Source: Methylobacterium brachythecii
Lineage (GTDB): Bacteria > Pseudomonadota > Alphaproteobacteria > Rhizobiales > Beijerinckiaceae
Assembly (NCBI RefSeq): GCF_014196345.1
Contig: NZ_JACIDN010000007.1
Span: 248,001 to 312,000, forward strand
DNA length: 64,000 nt
Direction of reading: 5' to 3'
In this document: positions 36,391 through 49,200 of the stretch, piece by piece
Numbering within the stretch: the stretch's first letter is position 1
How the letters are laid out: the number at the start of each line of letters is the position of its first letter
The notes under the pieces: model-generated
Database searches by the model: none
Told to the model about the DNA's origin: nothing
Seen by the model: the letters and a program-made list of their open reading frames with translations, nothing else
Program-made: the position numbers and the translations under genes

Positions 36391-36876
36391 CTACGGAGAC
36401 AGGACGTCGTTGGGCACGCTGCCCTCGCCGTAGAGGCTTTCCTCGACACCCATCTCACGACGGATGCGTCTGACTTCGAGGCGGTAGCCGCGATAGAGGT
36501 CGTGGTCCTTCACGCGGTCGGCCGAGTCACCATAGACCGCGACGAAGCAATCCTTCATCGGGAACCAACCGAAAATCCGCACATCGGGAGTCTTGAATTC
36601 CCAGACAGGGTTTTTCTCGACTTTGACGCAGCGAAATTCCCTGCGGTGTGTCAGCGTTCGTCCAGCAACGTAACGGTAGAACAGGTCGTCGATCTGCTCG
36701 AGAGGCGTCGTATCGGAATCGATGCTCGACGGTTCTTGCCCTCGGGCGCGTTCGTCGAGCCATGCGAGGAAGCCTCGGGTTCCGTACAGCTGTCGCATCG
36801 GCAGCTCTCTCGGCCCCAGCTCGATCTCGATCCGCGTAATCGCGCCATCGCGTAGCGGTTTGGATAGAGCTTCCAC
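36391..36876 (-). CDS. Hypothetical protein with a RelE/Gp49-like central segment
   Basis: 161 residues starting at GTG 36876 with GGGAGA upstream. The centre (about 90-130: VWEFKTPDVRIFGWFPMKDCFVAVYGD) resembles the beta-sheet of RelE/HigB-type toxins or phage Gp49-like proteins, where a similar pattern ends in a basic helix (here YRLEVRRIRREMG). No antitoxin-like partner lies next to it on the same strand, so a toxin role is only a guess. It is downstream of the giant gene and convergent with the DUF6941 gene. Confidence 0.65.
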   Translation of the reverse strand: MEALSKPLRDGAITRIEIELGPRELPMRQLYGTRGFLAWLDERARGQEPSSIDSDTTPLEQIDDLFYRYVAGRTLTHRREFRCVKVEKNPVWEFKTPDVRIFGWFPMKDCFVAVYGDSADRVKDHDLYRGYRLEVRRIRREMGVEESLYGEGSVPNDVLSP

Positions 36877-37214
36877 TCGTCTCCCGCCTCAGTCCGTCAC
36901 ACGCTGAGCCGCTGGAGCCCGCATAGAGGTCGCGCCCTCTGCGTCGGCCAATGGTGATGCATGTGCGCAAGCGATAGCGCTTTACGCAACGGGCGACATA
37001 CCAGATCCAATGCCATGCGCGGCGGTATACATCAACGACGTCTAAAGCCTGTGGCGACCGCGTGCCCAGTCGCCCGCAACGCCCCTCACACGCACAAGCT
37101 GGGGCGCCACCGCGTCCAAGCCGAATTGCTCAGTCGGGAAGGCCGCCCCCACGCCAGGAGCCCGACAGCCTGCCTATGACGAGCCTCCGCAGCTCCGTGC
37201 TGCTGGCTCATCGA
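36877..37214. other. Intergenic stretch after the giant gene
   Basis: 338 bases between the giant gene stop and the GTG at 36876. I see no gene, no stem followed by a T-run on the minus strand, and no repeat. The promoter of the downstream hypothetical gene probably lies here. Confidence 0.4.
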
Positions 37215-40200
37215 TCACCTCGCAGTTCGCACCAGGTTGCCGAAGCGATTGGCGAGAAACAGGATGTCCTCTTCCTCCGGCGCCTTCTGCTCCAGGCTCC
37301 CCTTCGCCTCGTCAAAGTACCATGTCGTGTATTTCGGCGGGCTCGCGGCCGCGACGGGCTTGGCGCGCAGCACGATCTCGCTTCCCTGGACGGCCCTGAT
37401 CACATCGCTGTCGAGCAGCGGCCGGTGAGCAACGGCCTGGATCACCGACGGACGAGTGGCAACAGCGCTCGGCGAGAGCGTGTCGGCCATCGCGGACGAC
37501 AGCGACGGAAGCGTAACGCCCGCGTCGAAGGACCAGATCGGCCCCTTGTTGTAGCCAAGGAAGCTCAAGCCGCCGCCGCCCGAGATCTGATCGGGTCCCG
37601 TCGATTGCGATGCGCCGAACAGTTGCCCCCGGATTCCGTACGGTGAAAGCCCGTACAGGCCAGGGTACCCGAGCTGTGCGTAGGGCAAGCCGTATCCTTG
37701 CGCCCACGACTGATACGTCGGCGCGCCATAGGACGAGAGATACGAGAGGAAGTTGGCGGTTGTGTACTTTCCGGCCACCGGCACGCCGTAGTGGAAAGTG
37801 AGCGCCCGGCTCGGGATGCCATTCGTCGTCAGGACCCCGGTGCTGTTCGCATAGGCGCCTGGATCGAAGCTTCCCTGCGACAGGCCGATCACCGTCGGGT
37901 TGAGAGCGGTGAGTGCATTCGGACCGACCATCTGGCCCGACGCGTCGAGAGCCGGGACCAAGGTCGCAGTCGCGCCGAAGATGCGGTTATCACCCGCGCC
38001 GCCAGTGATGATGTCCTCCCCGGCCTTTACCGAGCCTGCATAGATCCCTGAGGTCGACGCTGGAGCTGCCTGCGCGAAGGGGTAGATGCCATACCCCAGG
38101 CCGTAGCCGAGAATGCCCAGGCCATAAGGCTGCGCCAGGAGACCCCTGGCCAACACAGCACCGTATCCGAACGGGTAGTTGCCAGTGTTTGCCAAGTAAG
38201 ACAGCGCGTAATTCGGCTGAACAAGTCCGGAGTAGCCCAAGAAGTGCGAGTACAACGGCGAGTACATGCCACTCAGCACATTTCCATAAGCGGGATACGG
38301 CGAGCTCAAGCCGTAATACGGGTAGCCGTATCCGAGCATGGAGTTCCCGGCGCCTGACAGATACCTCAAGAATGGCGCGTAGAAAGGAGAGTAGATGCCG
38401 TTCAGCACGCTACCATAGGCAGGAGTGAGTGCGCCCAATCCATAGAATGGAGCGAACAACTCAGTGTTGTAGAGAGGAGGATAGTAGGCGCCGAAGTACG
38501 ACGACGCCAATGTATTCCGATACCCGTTCGTCCACGGCAGAGCGGGGGAGCCGAGGCCGGTCGAGCCGTAGTTCAACACGCGCGCGCTCACCTGCGCCCG
38601 ATCTTCGGCGAGGCTCGCTGCCGTCACGCCGATCGCTTCTGCCGCGTTCGCAGCCGGCTTCTGGATCAGGGCCGTATCCCCGATGAGGGTATCGTTGCCC
38701 TCGCCGCCCAAGATCGTGTCGTTCCCGATTTCGAGGCGGTCGCCCCGCGATGCGGCGCTGACGAGCCAGCTGAGAGCGATGTTTCCAAAGTCGGGAGTGA
38801 AGTTCGCGGAGACGTTCCCAATCAGCTCGTAGGCCCGGTTCACAGCGCGCCCATAGTGGTTCGCGTCGATTGCGGCTGCATCGGGATGATTGGGATCGAA
38901 GGCAGCAAGACCATGCGCGACGCCTGGCTGGAGCATGACAAGCGTGTCGCCGACCACGAGGTCGTTGCCCGCACCCGCATCGATCGTATCGTTGCCGATC
39001 GATATGATGTGGTTCGACAACGTCTGGACGGGCAACTCCGGTGACCAGAACAGGCCGTTGGAGAAGCCTAAGCCCTGATCCGGCGCACTCTGTAGAACTG
39101 CACTGACCTTCGACCCGGCGAACTGTGCGGTCGCGTTGAGACCGCTCAGCACGCCAGTCATGTCCGAGAGGAAGTCGCCCAGCGCCTGGGCGGCGTCACT
39201 CGACAGGCTGCGGAGCGGGCCTTGGCCGCGGACGATGGTGCGCGCGGCATCACCGACGATCAGGTCGTCGCCCTCGCCACCAGTGATGGTGTCGTTGCCG
39301 TAGGAGATCGTGGATGGCGAGGCCTTCCCCTGGAGGGCATTCTGCAGATCGACGCCACGGCTCAGGGTTGCAAACACGTTCAACAGGTTCTGCATCGATG
39401 CCGAAACGGTATCGATCTGCTGGTTCAGCGTCGCATAGGCGGTCACATCGAGCACGTAGGTCTCGCCGCTATCGCCATAGATCGTGTCGTTGCCTGCGCC
39501 TCCGTCGATGGTGTCGTTGCCGGCCAGAACACCGTTGGTGTTGTAGAGGCTCGGCACGAGAGACGCGTAGACCGTCCAGCTGCTGCCGTCGTTGCGCCGG
39601 AGAGGGCCGGCGCCAGCGATGTCGTTCGCGACCCCGCTCATCGCCGGGTAGACCTCGATGCGAGGCGTTCCGACGCTGAGAGCCTGGGGCACGAGGTTTG
39701 CGGCCGGAACCACCACCTCGCCGCCCATCGGCAGCGTGACCCCGGTATCGGCGGCGGCGCCGATCAGGCGGATCGCATTCACGATCCCAGGCTGATCCGA
39801 GAGGCTCTCGGACAGGTTCGAAGCACGGTCGCCGAAGATCAGATCGTCACCAGCGCCGCCGCGGAGCGTATCGTTGCCGCGCTGACCGAAGATCACGTCG
39901 TTACCGTCGCCACCTTCGATCAGGTCGTCATCGGCGGCAGCCAGCTGCACTGCGAGCGCCGCCGTCGTCCAGGCGCCGTTTGCGCCCTGCAGGATGCGCG
40001 CTCCGGAGGCGTCCTTCGCGCCGACGGCGAGGATGAGGTCTGCGTTCCCGAGCTTGGCAGCGAGATCAGAGGTGTTGTCGGCACTGGCCTGAGCGTCCGT
40101 GGCGATGGTCGCGGTAACCCAGCCGATTTCCTCGAGCACCACGTCGCGGTGCCAGGTCCCGTCGCTGTTCAGGACGGCCGATCCGTCGGCATTGTAGGCG

Positions 40201-43200
40201 CGCACGATGCGGCCCTCGTCGCCGAGCAGGATGTCGTTGGCCGCCCCGCCGTCGATGAAATCACGGCCGAGTCCACCCACGATTTCGTCGGATCCGTCTC
40301 CGCCGAACAGCCGGTCGTCGCCGAGCTGGCCGAACAGGCGATCGTCGCCGGCACCGCCATAGATCGTGTCGTTGCCGCCGATGAAGTCGATCAGGTCGAA
40401 GCGCAGCACGTCGCGCATCACCGTATCGGCGAAAGGCGCCGGGTTGCGCTGCCAGGCAACGCCCTTGACGTCGTCGACCAGCACATTGCGCGTGATGATG
40501 CCGTTGTCGCCCAGGATCACGTCGGCACCGTCACCGCCGTAGATCGTGTCGTTGCCGTCGGCGCCGCCGAGGACGTTGTGGCCGCCGGTGATGTCGTCGT
40601 CACCGGCATCGCCGTAGAGCGTGTCGTCGCCCTGCTGACCGTAGATGAAGTCGTCGCCGTCACCGCCGTGGATGACGTCGTTGCCGCCGCCGTCATTGGC
40701 GCCGGTGAAGATCGAGACCGCACGCTGGTTCGCCGGGAGCGCGAGATCGTAGAGCATGTGGTCGCCGAACAGGACGTCGTGGCCGGCGCCGCCGAAGATC
40801 GTGTCCGCGCCGGTGCCGCCGGCCAAGTAATCGTTGCCGTCGCCGGCATCGATGGTGTCGTCACCGCCCGCGAGCGGATCGGTCGAAGCGGCCCGACGGA
40901 TCACGGCGCGGCCGCCGACCACGCTGAGGTCGGCATGCGCGTTGTCGCCGAAGATCATGTCTGCACCGGCGCCGGTCAGGATGCGATCCGCACCGATCCC
41001 GCCGAAGACCAGGTTGTCGCCGTCGCCGGCATTGATGACGTCGTCGCCGCCGATCGTCGGATCGATGGTCTCGAGCATCGTCAGCACGCCGCCGGTGAAG
41101 AGCGCGCGGCCGGCATCGCCGAGGATTGCATCGTCGCCACTGCCGGTGGTGATCGTGTCGCCGCCGAAGCCGCCGAAGACGATGTTGCGGCCGTCGCCCG
41201 CGACGATCATGTCGTCGCCGCCAATGGCCGTATCGGTCGAGAGCACCTGTGCGAGGAGACCAGCCGCGTCGAAACCGACGCTGCCGTTGTCGCCAAGGAT
41301 CACATCGGAGCCCGAACCGGTGGTGATCGTGTCGCCGCCCGCACCGCCGAGCACGACATTGTCGCCGTCGCCGGCCTTGATCACGTCCGCGCCGCCCACC
41401 GAGGGGCTCGTCGTGCGCACCAGGATCGGCACGTAGGCCGACAGCGTCACCTCGCCGTTGTCGCCAAGGACGATGTCGTTGCCCGAGCCCGTCGTGATCG
41501 TGTCGGCACCGGCGCCCCCGATCACCACCGAGCCGCCGTCACCCACGACGATCGTGTCGTTGCCGCCGATCTCGGGCGCCAGCGAGACGATCGCGGTCGG
41601 ACGCGCGAGCGAGTCCAGCTCGACCCTGCCGTTATCGCCCAGGACCACCGAGCGGCCTGCGCCTAAGGTCAGCCGGTCTGCGCCCGAGCCGCCCAGCACC
41701 ACGCTGTTGCCGGCGCCGAGCGTCAGCACGTCGTCGCCCGCGACGTCGAAATCCGTGCTCTCGACATGGACCGGGCTGCCGTTGACCAGGGTCACCAGGC
41801 CGGCATCGCCGAGCACCACGCTGTCACCGTCCCCGGCCGTCAGCGTGTCGTTGCCGGCACCGCCGATCACCAGGCGGATGCCGTTGCCGAGCTCGATCGT
41901 GTCCGCATCGCCGATCTTGGCATCCAGGCTGCGCGCCTGGGTCAGCACGCCGGCCGCGAAGTCCAGCTGGCCGCTGTCGCCCAGAACGACCTTGGCACCG
42001 TTACCGGCCTTGATCTTGTCGGCACCGAAGCCGCCCACGATCACGTCGTATCCATCGCCGGTCGAGATGACGTCGTTGCCGCCGATCGCGGTGTCGGTCG
42101 AGAGCACCTGCGCCAGCAGGCCAGCCTCGTCGAAGCTGACGCTGCCGTGGTCGCCGAGCATTACGTCCGAACCCGAGCCCGTCGTGATCGTATCGCCACC
42201 CGCACCGCCGAGCACGACATTGTTGCCGTCGCCGAGGTTCAGCGTGTCGGCACTGCCGATCGTCGAATCGGTGGTCTGGACGATGATGCGTTTGCCGTCC
42301 TTCCGGAAGGTGGCGAAGCCGTTGTCGCCGATGACGAGATCGGCGCCCTTGCCAGCCGTGATCGTGTCGCTGCCGAAGCCGCCGATGATGACGTTGTCGC
42401 CATCGGCCGCATTGATGAGGTCGTCACCGCCGCGGTCCGGGTAAAGCGTGGCGATCCGGGTCAGGTGGCCGTCGGTGAAGGTTGCCTCGCCGAAGTCGCC
42501 GACGATCACATTTGAGCCGGAGCCCGTGGTGATGTCGTCCGAGCCGGCGCCGCCGAAGACAATGTTGTCGCCATCGCCGGCCTTGATCACGTCGCGCGCG
42601 CCAAGGCGTTCGTCGGTCGTGTAGATGCTGCTGAGCAGGCCGTTCTCGTACCGAACGAGGCCGAAATCGCCGAGGATCACGTCGGCACCGTTCCCGGTGG
42701 CGATGTCGTCCGAACCCACACCGCCGATGACGATGTTGTCGCCATCGCCGGCCTTGATCACGTCGCGGGCACCATCGCTGGTATCCGTCGACGCGAACTC
42801 GGCGCGGATGCCTTGCTCGAACAAGGCGTAGCCATCGTCGCCCAGGATCACCGACGAGCCCTCGCCGGTGGTGATCGTATCGGAGCCGGTGCCGCCAATG
42901 ACGATGTTGTCGCCGCCGCCCGCATCGATCTCGTCGCCGCCGCCCATGCCCGGATCGAGGCTCTCGGCGCGCTTCACGCGGCCGAGGGCATCGAAGCTCA
43001 CGCGGCCGTTGTCACCGAACACGATGTCGGCGTCGCTGTCGTTCTTGCCGGCATCGATCGAGTCCGAACCGACGCCGCCGATCACGATGTCGGCGCCCGC
43101 GCCGGTCTTGATGATGTCGCGCGCACCGCCGTTACGGTCGCTCTGGACAAGGGAGATGACGCCGAGCTCGTAGGCGATGAGACCGTTATCGCCGAGGACG

Positions 43201-46200
43201 ATGTCGGCACCCTTGCCGGTGGTGATCGTGTCGCTGCCAGAGCCGCCGATGACGATGTTGTCGCCGTCACCCGCATCGATCACGTCGTTGCCGGCATTGG
43301 TGGTGTCGGTCGACTCGAACTGGACGCGCACGCCCTTGTCGAACAACGCGTAGCCGTTGTCGCCGATGATGACGTCGTTGCCGCCGCGCGCCGTGATCGT
43401 TTCGGAGCCGGTACCGCCGACGACGATGTTGTCACCGCCGCCGACCTCGATGATGTCGTCGCCGCCGAAGCCCGGGTCGAGGCTCTCGGCGCGCTTCACG
43501 CGGCCGAGGGCATCGAAGGTGATGTGACCGTTATCGCCGAAGACGATGTCGGCATCGGTGTCGTCCTTGCCCGCGTCGATGGTGTCTGCGCCGAGGCCGC
43601 CGATCACGATGTCGGCGCCCGCGCCGGTCTTGATCGTATCCCCTGCACCACCGGTCCGGTCGCTGATCACCTCCAGACGGATTCCGCCTGAGAAAGTGAT
43701 CGAACCGTTGTCGCCGAGCACGATGTCGTTGCCGGCACCCGTGGTGATGTCGTCGGAACCCGCGCCGCCGAAGACGATGTTGTCGCCGCCACCCGCGAGG
43801 ATGATGTCGTCGCCGCCCAGCGTCGGGTCGACGGTCTCCGCATACTGAACGCGGCCGAGCACGTCGAACAGGACGTGGCCGTCGTCACCGAACACGATGT
43901 CGGCGTCGGCGTCGTCCTTGCCCGCGTCGATGAAGTCCGCGCCGAGACCGCCGAAGACGAGGTCCGCACCGACACCCGTGACGATGGTGTCACGACCGCC
44001 GCCGCCGGCGCGCTCGCTGAGCGCCTCGGAGCGGATGCCGTTGACGAAGTCAACCGCACCGTTGTCGCCGAACACGATGTCGGCGCCGGAGCCCGTGGTG
44101 ATGGTGTCGTTGCCCGAGCCGCCGAGCACGACGTTGTCGCCGTCACCCGCGCGGATCGTGTCGTCGCCGGCAACGCTGTCGTTCTTCGTCGAGACCCGAA
44201 CGAGCTTGCCGTTCTCGAACGTGGCGTAGCCGTCGTCGCCGACGATCACGTCCTTGCCGGAACCGGTGGTAATGTCGTCGCCACCGACACCGCCGAACAC
44301 GACGTTGTCGCCCTCGCCTGCATCGATCAGGTCGGCCGCGCCGAAGGTCGATTCCAGCGTCTCGATGGAGACGAGCACGCCGTTCTCGAAGACGGCGCTG
44401 CCGTTGTCGCCGATGATGACGTCGGCGCCGCTGCCGGTGGTGATCGTGTCGCTGCCGACACCGCCGATGACGACGCTGCCGCCGTTACCGAGGATGATCA
44501 CGTCGCCGGCACCGGAGGTCGCGGCAGTGGTCGCTGCCTGCAGCACGCGGCCGAGGCTGTCGAAGGTGGCCTTGCCGTTGTCGCCGAGCACGACGCTGCG
44601 GCCGTTCCCAGCGGTGATCGTGTCGCTGCCGGAGCCACCGAGGATGACGCTGTTGCCGTCTCCCACGGTGATCTCGTCGGCGCCGCCGACGTTGTCGTAG
44701 AGCGTCTCGACCAGGATCGGCAGGCCAGCCGCCGTGAAGGTGGCATGACCGGCATCGCCGATGATCACGTCGGCACCGTCGCCGGCCTTGATCACGTCGC
44801 CACCGGCGCCGCCGATGACGGTGTTGCGACCTGCGCCGAGCGTGATCGTATCCTTGTCACCGATCTCCGGGCTGGTGCTCGTGATCTCGACGAGCGCACC
44901 GGCCACGAAATCGGCCTGGCCGCTGTCGCCGAGCACGACGTTGTTGCCGTTGCCGGCGCTGATGGTGTCGCGGCCGAAGCCACCGATGATGATGTTGTCG
45001 CCGTCGCCGACGGAGACGGTGTCGTTGCCGCCGATCTTCTCGTCGATCGAGACCGCCTGCAGGATCAGGCCGTTCTCGTCGAAGGTGACGATGCCGTTGT
45101 CGCCGAGGATCACCGCGCCACGGTCGCCGCCGATGATCGTGTCGCCGCCTGCGCCGCCGAGCACGACGTTCGTGCCGCTGCCGAAGGTGATCTTGTCCGC
45201 TCCGCCGATCGCGGTTGCCGTGGTGGCGATGCGCGCGAGCAGACTGGTCGTTGTGTTGCCGCTCACGGTGACGGTGAAGTCGGCTTCGCCGTTGTCACCG
45301 AGGATGACGTGGTTGCCCGCGCCGGTTTCGATCGTATCGGAGCCTGCGCCACCGATGATCGTGTCGTTGCCGTCGGCGGCGATGATGATGTCGTCGCCGC
45401 CTATGTCCGGCGTGACCGACTCGACGCGCTGGGCGCGACCGTTCCGGAATGTGGCTTTGCCGCTATCACCCAGGATGACGTGGTTGCCGGCACCGACCGT
45501 GATCCGGTCCGCACCTCCGCCGCCGATGATGGTGACGTCGCCGTCTTTGGCCTTGATGGTGTCGTTGCCGCCGATATCCGTGGCGATCGAGATGATCGTC
45601 GCGATCACGCCGTCGACGAAGGTCGCGGAACCGCTGTCGCCGAGCACGACCTGCGTGCCCGCGCCGAGGGTGATCGTGTCGTCACCCGCACCGCCGATCG
45701 CCGTCACGTTGCCGTCGGCGGCAGTGATGGTGTCGTTGCCGCCGACACCCGGATCGATGCTGTCGATCGAGACGAGCTCGCCCGCGCTGAAGACGGCCTT
45801 GCCGCTGTCGCCCAAAATGACGTGATTACCCTTCCCAACCGTGATCGTGTCCGCTCCGGCGCCGCCGATGATGGTGGTGTTGCCGTCAGCCGCGACGATG
45901 GTGTCGTTGCCGCCGATGTCGGTCGCGGTCGACGTGATGGTCGCGAGCTTACCGTCGACGTAGGTCGCAGAGCCGCTATCGCCGAGCACGACCTGCGTTC
46001 CGGCGCCGAGCGTGATCTTGTCGTCGCCTGCACCACCGATCACCGTCACGTCGCCATCGGCCGCAGTGATGATGTCGTTGCCGCCGACGCCCGCGTCGAT
46101 GCTCTCGATTGAAACGAGCTTACCGTTGCGGAAGGTGGCCTTGCCGCTATCGCCCAGGATGACGTGATTGCCGGCACCGACCGTGATCTGGTCCGCGCCT

Positions 46201-49200
46201 GCGCCGCCGATGATGGTGGTGTCGCCGTCCTTGGCCTCGATGATGTCGTTACCGCCGATGCTGGTGGCGACCGAGGTGACGGTCTCAATCAGGCCGTCGA
46301 CGAACGTGGCCGAGCCGCTGTCGCCGAGAATGGTCTGACGACCCTTGCCGACCTTGATCGTGTCGGAACCGGCGCCACCGAGGATGGTGACGTTGCCGTC
46401 GGCTGCAGTGATCGTGTCGTCGCCACCGATGGCGGCTTCGCCATCAGCCGTCTTGATCGCGATCAGCACCGGAACCGGAACCGTCACGTTGTTGAGCGTG
46501 ACCGAACCGACGACGAAGGCTGCCTCACCGGTATCGCCGAGGATGACGTGGTTGCCCACGCCGACCTTGATCTCGTCGGCGCCGGCGCCACCGATGATCG
46601 TGGTATTGCCGTCCGCTGCGGTGATCGTGTCGTTGCCGCCGATGGCTCCGTCGATGCTGCGCAGGCTTGTCAGAATGCCGCCGACGAAGAGGGCTTCGCC
46701 GCTGTCGCCGAGGATGACGTGGTTGCCCTTGCCGACCGTGATCTGGTCCGCGCCGTAGCCGCCGATGATGATGTTGTTGCCGTCCGTCGCGGTGATGATG
46801 TCGTCGCCGCCGACGCCCGTGTTGGTGGACACCACCCGGCTGATCACCTGCGTGCCTTCGAGCGCGATCTGCGCGACCGACGAGCCATCCTGATAGATCT
46901 GACCGTGATCGCCGACGATGACGTTGTCGCCGCCGAGCGCGTTGATCGTATCCTTCCCGTTCGCACGCGCCTCGCCGATGCCGGGATCGGCGATCGTCAG
47001 GATGCGGCGCACGTCGTCGAGGTTGAAGCGCGAGTCTCCGAGAATGATGTCCGCGCCGGGGCCGCCCCAGATCGTGTCGTTGCCGCTGCCGCCCGCGATG
47101 ATGTTGCGGCCCTGGCCACCCCAGATGGTGTCGTTGCCAGCACCGCCGTCGATGATCACGAGGCCGGTCGCACCTCTGGCGTCGATGGTGTCGTCGAGAC
47201 TGATAACCTTGCCGTCGGGTCCGATCGTGCCTTCGTCGCCGAAGGCGTAGCCACGGCCGGTCGGCTTCGTCGGTGTCGAGTCGTAGCGGCTGTTGTCTGC
47301 CGTGGTGTCGCCGAACAGGGCGAGAATGCCCTCGGATCCGGTGACTGTGATGCGGTCGGCGCCGCCGCCGCCATGGATCGCCGTGATCGTCTTCGTATCC
47401 GTGCCCGTGACGAACACGGTGTCGTTTCCGGAGCCGAGCAACAGCTCGACAGAGCTCATGCCGCGATAAGTGGCGCCGCCCAGGAATGTGCCCTTGGTGC
47501 TCACGACGTCGTTCATCGACATGCCGAAATCGTCGACATGGCTGAAGCCGGTTGCCGCGTCGTAGCTGAACGTACCGGAAACCCCGGCGGTCGTGGTGTC
47601 GTTGTAGAACGTCACCTTGTCGAAGTCCGGCTTACCGCTGTTGGCGATCGTTCGATCGACGGTCGGGTTTTTCTCGCCCGGCAGCACGACGGCCGGGGTC
47701 AGCGAGCGGTTCGCGGTACCGACGCCGCCCTCGAGCACCAGCGGCCCTTGGATCCGGCTGAGATCGTGCGGCTGACGCGAGAAGGTCTTGATGTCGGAGG
47801 TGGCGTTCGACGCGTTCGGATTGCGCTTGACGATCACGTGAACCGCCTGGTCCCAGTTCGTCGCGTCGAACGTCACGGTGGCGGGGTTGTTGCCCGAGGC
47901 CGCCGTGAAGCGGGGGTCGCTGCTCGATTGGATGGTCAGGCCGTCATTGGCGAGCGCGATCGTCACCGGCGCGGTCGGCGCGGTGCTCAGGACGAGGTCG
48001 TATGAGGAATTCTGGGTCGGGGTCACTGCGACGCCGCCGGCAGCCGGCGTCACCACCACGCCGGCCGTGTTGCCGTCCGTGACCTGCACGCGCACGATCT
48101 GCTTGGCGACGAGCGACGACTTGAAGAAGCCTTCGGCGCCAGTGCCGTCGACGCTGCTCGTCACGACATGCGTGATCTCGGCGACGTAACGGTTCTCGGC
48201 GACGCCGTCGGCCGGAGAGGACACCACCACGGTCTGAGCCACATTCCAATTCGCGGCGGTGAAGACGAGGTAAGGCAGGCCCGAGACCGCATCCCGCGGC
48301 AGCGCGTTGCCCGAGGCATTGGCGAAGGCGAGCTGTGCGAGCTGCGCGGCGGGCACGTCGAGGGTGACGCGGACCGTCTCGTTCGCCAGCGGGGCGTTGT
48401 TGAGGACGACCGTATAGCTGTCCTTGTTCTGGTCCTTCAGCGGCACGCCGCTGGCGGCCTCGATCACGGCGGTGCCGCCGCCACTCTCGGTGATGATCAG
48501 GCCCGGCTTGTCGTTGTCGATCACCTTGACGAGCGCGGTACGGACGTAGGTGCCGTTCACATCGGAATTGGTGCTGAGCACCGAGTGGCCGATCGCCACG
48601 TTCTGGTCGCCCTCCAGCACCGTGTCCGACTTGGCACGGACGTAGACGGTCTGCGCAGGGCTCCACTTGTAGCCGCCGTTGCCGTCGGAGACGGCAGTGA
48701 AGGTCAGTGTGATGATGTCCGCGTAGGTGCCGTTGTCTTTCGAGAGCTCGATCGTGCCTGCGGTGCCGAGCTTGCCGTCGGCGTCCGGAAGGCCACGCAT
48801 CTGCGACGAGGCTTGGGCGGCCGAGACCGTGATCACCGCCTTGTCGATCGCCGTCAGCGGCTTTGCACTCGACGGCAGCGGGGGCTCGATCGTGTAGCTG
48901 CCAACGCGGCTGCCTTCCGCGTTGACTGTCGTGATGACGGAATCCTCGCGCAGCGTGATCCCGCCGCCGTCGCTGACGGCGCCCGCATCGGCAGCCGAGA
49001 CCGAGGCATTGACGCCCTGGACGAACAGGCCGTCGAAGCGCTTGTCCAGGCTGGTGACGGAGTGGTTGATGACCGCCGAGTTACCCTTGGCATCGCGCGC
49101 CACGACCTCGCCGCTCACGTCGCCCGCGATGTTGAAGGTATCGCTGCCGAGGCCGCCGATCAGGGTGGTGACCACGCCGGCCGGCGTGGACAGCACGTAG

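Noticed and set aside
40850-46960. Regularly spaced DNA repeats that could be taken for a CRISPR array or satellite DNA
   Set aside because: The 171-base period is a whole number of codons, the reading frame stays open and the repeats encode RTX-like units, so they are coding repeats.
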